From the NCBI GenBank assembly GCA_961205875.1, contig OY540812.1, positions 16,802,001-16,866,000 on the forward strand: 64,000 bases of DNA. The letters run 5' to 3'. Made by a program: the position numbers and the translations under genes. Every line of letters starts with the position of its first letter. Position 1 is the stretch's first letter. This DNA is from Sialis fuliginosa. Its lineage: Eukaryota; Arthropoda; Insecta; Megaloptera; Sialidae. Of the stretch, positions 61,291 to 64,000 are shown piece after piece. The notes beneath the pieces are model-generated. The model saw only the letters and a program-made list of their open reading frames with translations, was not told the origin of the DNA and searched no databases.

Positions 61291-62344
61291 TTATATAATA
61301 ACAACATTATTTGTTCAACTAATAAAATTAATTTAATAAAATAAAAATAATTATTTTTCATAAAACTAAACAACAGTTTTTTTTCGTGTACGATCAATTT
61401 TTACATAATGTTTAAAATGGACAAATAAAAATACCTTTATTAAATTTATTGTTCTGAACTAACTAATAATTTAAGAATAAGAAGAATTTAAATATAAATG
61501 TATAGTATTTTCACTGTGTATCACTTATAAAGATCTTCAGAGGTGCAATACTAGCCTTAGGCTGGTACTTTTCGTTTTAATGTTATTTATCAAGTCATGC
61601 AATATGGAAATCAACGCTAGAACATTTTACTTGGTGGTCTTTGAAAATTGACGGCTTAATATTGTACTTAAAATAATTTTATTATGATATATAAATAATT
61701 ATACGAAATGAAAAAAATAAAGACTATCATTAAAATAACCAAAAAATGGTCAATGACCAAATGACCACATAAAATTATTTAGTAGCTACACATGTATATA
61801 TGTACATATGTAGATTGTAGATATATATAGGCAATTAATTCCACAAAACAAACACGTCGAATTTGATATTTTTATTATTTCTATATCTATACATAGTACT
61901 TACAGTGTTTCACGACGAAAGTTTAGGTGTATAATTTGTGGATATTTTGTGTAAATTTCATGAAATCGGAAAAAAAAACAATCGTCGGAAAGGTACCTTC
62001 GCGTGTGCTGCATAAATATTTACCGATAAATGAAAACAATGTTTAATTAATTATCAAGATCATTATTATCTTTGATAATTATCAAAATCATTTTAAATTT
62101 CGATAAGTGTCGAATTAATGAAAGTAAGTCATTATCTTATTTTTTTCCTTTAAGGATGTTTTCGTTGGCTTTTAAAAAAATGTTCAAGGTGTTTTTGTTC
62201 AATTTAAACATTTTATTTGACTGTGTATTTCAAAATGTCAATTTTCAAACGTCATTATTCCGAAAACCGCTGATTTTAGAGATATGGTATGTTGTACAAA
62301 AAGTGTTCAGAATTTATCGCACAATTCAAAAATGGTTTAATATA

Positions 62345-62412
62345 TAGGGTATTCCATTTAAAAAAAATCAATGATGACTGCATATGTTTTTCCTGAGACA
62401 CCCTGTATACAA
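62345..62412 (+). repeat. Repeat end, ACACCCTGTATAC type
   Basis: AGGGTATTCCATTTAAAAAA followed by CCTGAGACACCCTGTATAC is a widespread insect repeat terminus. The 91-codon frame ending just before it is hydrophobic and low-complexity; I do not call it a gene. Confidence 0.45.
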
Positions 62413-63683
62413 TTTTCTTATGTCAAAAAATCCACAACTAAAAATACTAATCGACGGGTCCGAGCGTTTTTCCACAAAATAATTACTTGAATTTTAAACG
62501 AATTTGTTCCTTTCATCGTGAACGCACTGTATAAATGAAATATGTTTTAAATCCTTATTTTTTTATTAGCTGATTACAGAATTATCATAATCAAAACTGT
62601 CAAATACAGATGATCGGGGAATCTCGTAATAGCTTAAGTTAAATTACTTGTTCGCGCCTTTTGGGGTGATAATTCCCCGTTTTGTTTATTATTATAAAAG
62701 AAGAAATTTAAATAATCATCATAATTTTGTTACAATTTTTACTTTTATTAATTTTTACTATCAAGATAGTCAGCATTTGGTCACGTTATTGTGAGTAATA
62801 TTTGGTACTTGGTTAGATCTGGATTTAACTTTCAGAAATAAAACAAAAAATTTACTCGTTGTTTTTATGGTCAAACATAAATCAAAAAACATTTTAAAAC
62901 TACGACCTTCGGGTCAGTAATTCGTACTGGTATCAAACATATTATATGGTTTTACACGAACAACTATTATTACCTTATTTCAATTAAAAAAAAATCGTCA
63001 GTGGTCAATTTTTCCAAATAATTTTTTAGTTTGTGCGTGATTTGAAATAATACATATAATAGTATTTTTATTTTTAATTAATATTTTGATTTTAACATAA
63101 AAAAACATTATTTTTTAAATCATTGAAAATATTTTTACTGTGTAAATATTAAACACATATAGTCAATTACATACATTAATATAATTTGAATCTAGAATAC
63201 ATAGCAGAATTGTATTTACTATAGTTATAATAATTATGATAGTTAATATAATACCTACCTCAACTTTAAACTGGCGTATAATAACAATAAAAAAAAATTA
63301 CTGAAATAAACAATTCTAATTAATTACATACCTATCAAATATTAACAAATTAAGTATAATAATAATAAATGTATTAATACAAGAAAATAAATATGTAGTA
63401 TAGTATTATGAGCTCGCACTGTCAATAATATTTAAATTAACCCGTGTTAAATAGCAGCGGCACGCACAAAAGTGTATCATATTTGCACCTGCATTATTTT
63501 CGTCCGTATATCAGAGTTTTGTTTCCAAGAAACGAATACTAAAGCTGCATATTACTACATAATAACAATACACGTAACAATAAAAATACACATTTTGTTG
63601 CACTGATCCCTGTCGCTGTTTGTAAAAAACACTCGATAACAGTTATCGTTAAAAAAATGTTCATCTATTGTATCTCTTTCAGT

Positions 63684-64000
63684 GACGGATTTGTAAATTT
63701 CCGCCCCTGGGCATTTAAGTTATTGCCATCTTAACTGTGCTAGTTCATAAAACCTTTTTACCCATTAAAATGGTCATAGACATAGATCCATGGACTGCGC
63801 ATTCTGTGTTACGGTAATGTGTAAGCTTTGGTTCACATAACTGATATAGCGGGTTTAGGAGGTGACTCCCTCCTCAAAAAAAAATACTTTTGGACGAAGA
63901 CTTAAAAAAAAGCTTAATGGATACCTGTCGTGGGGCCCTCTGGCTTTTTGCCAGTCCTGCCACTGTAGTTACGCCACTGATCAACAGGTAATAAAATGAT
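63684..64000. repeat. Transposon-end motifs at the right edge
   Basis: CAGTGACGGATTTGTAAATT (63682-63701), a start of the CATAGACATAG MITE family at 63775 (CATAGACATAGATCCATGGA), and, in inverse, CAGTGGCGTAACTACAGTGG ending near 63979. These look like nested or abutting fragments. The partners may lie outside the window. Confidence 0.45.

Larger units (their letters stand above)
34828..64000. other. 29 kb without recognisable exons: 5' intron(s) and/or upstream flank of laminin
   Basis: The acceptor at 34828 shows that transcription of the laminin gene starts further right, so at least the first part is 5' intron. I scanned the minus strand for a short hydrophobic signal-peptide exon ending in phase 1 before GT and found none that convinces. 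Long open frames are absent. Apart from the transposon relics listed separately, the DNA is AT-rich with simple repeats, and I see nothing else I can name in it. Confidence 0.6.

Noticed and set aside
62072..62347. 91-codon hydrophobic frame
   Set aside because: Low-complexity Phe/Ile/Leu/Asn translation of AT-rich repeat sequence ending in a known type of repeat terminus.
1..64000. tRNA, rRNA, CRISPR or viral genes
   Set aside because: No box A/box B pair with cloverleaf, no rRNA-like stretch, no regularly spaced repeats and no viral protein motifs were noticed. A tRNAscan and Rfam search would be needed to exclude small RNAs.

Overview
The window is AT-rich, intron-rich eukaryotic DNA packed with small DNA-transposon relics. 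It looks like an insect nuclear genome. A hemipteran, perhaps an aphid, is my best guess: the signs are very low GC, long AT-rich introns, many TAGGTACCTA-like words and a short TTAGG-type tract. The guess at order is an inference from composition and was not tested by a search.

Only one gene is supported. It lies on the minus strand and encodes the N-terminal half of a laminin alpha chain of the alpha-1/2 class (Drosophila wing blister, vertebrate LAMA1/LAMA2). Ten exons between 34827 and 4796 join in frame through canonical GT/AG sites. Together they give about 1137 residues: an LN domain split over three exons, about four and a half LE (laminin EGF-like) repeats, an L4 (laminin IV) domain, then a second run of LE repeats that is cut when the last intron runs off the left edge. 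LN, a short LE run, then L4 is the layout of alpha-1/2 chains; the alpha-3/5 (LanA) type has a longer LE run. The signal-peptide exon was not found, so the transcript start is somewhere right of 34827, inside or beyond the window. The coiled coil and LG domains lie left of position 1.

Layout: 1-4795 is intron after the last visible exon. 4796-12265 is the compact exon cluster, with introns of 64 bp to 1.3 kb. 12266-34525 is a 22.3-kb intron inside the LN domain, with at least nine inverted-repeat or hAT-type elements and several GC-rich islands. 34526-34827 is the first LN exon. 34828-64000 has no recognisable exon and holds a dead mariner with a MITE nested in it, a Harbinger-type element with a transposase remnant, several hAT-type MITEs with 8-bp target duplications, and long foldback elements.

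The most interesting biology is in the laminin itself. An insert of about 150 residues carries two furin-type basic motifs and interrupts the first LE repeat after L4. There is an RGD tripeptide in L4, a four-tryptophan run in L4, and an Ala/Arg-rich insertion in the LN domain. I saw no tRNA, rRNA, CRISPR or viral gene.
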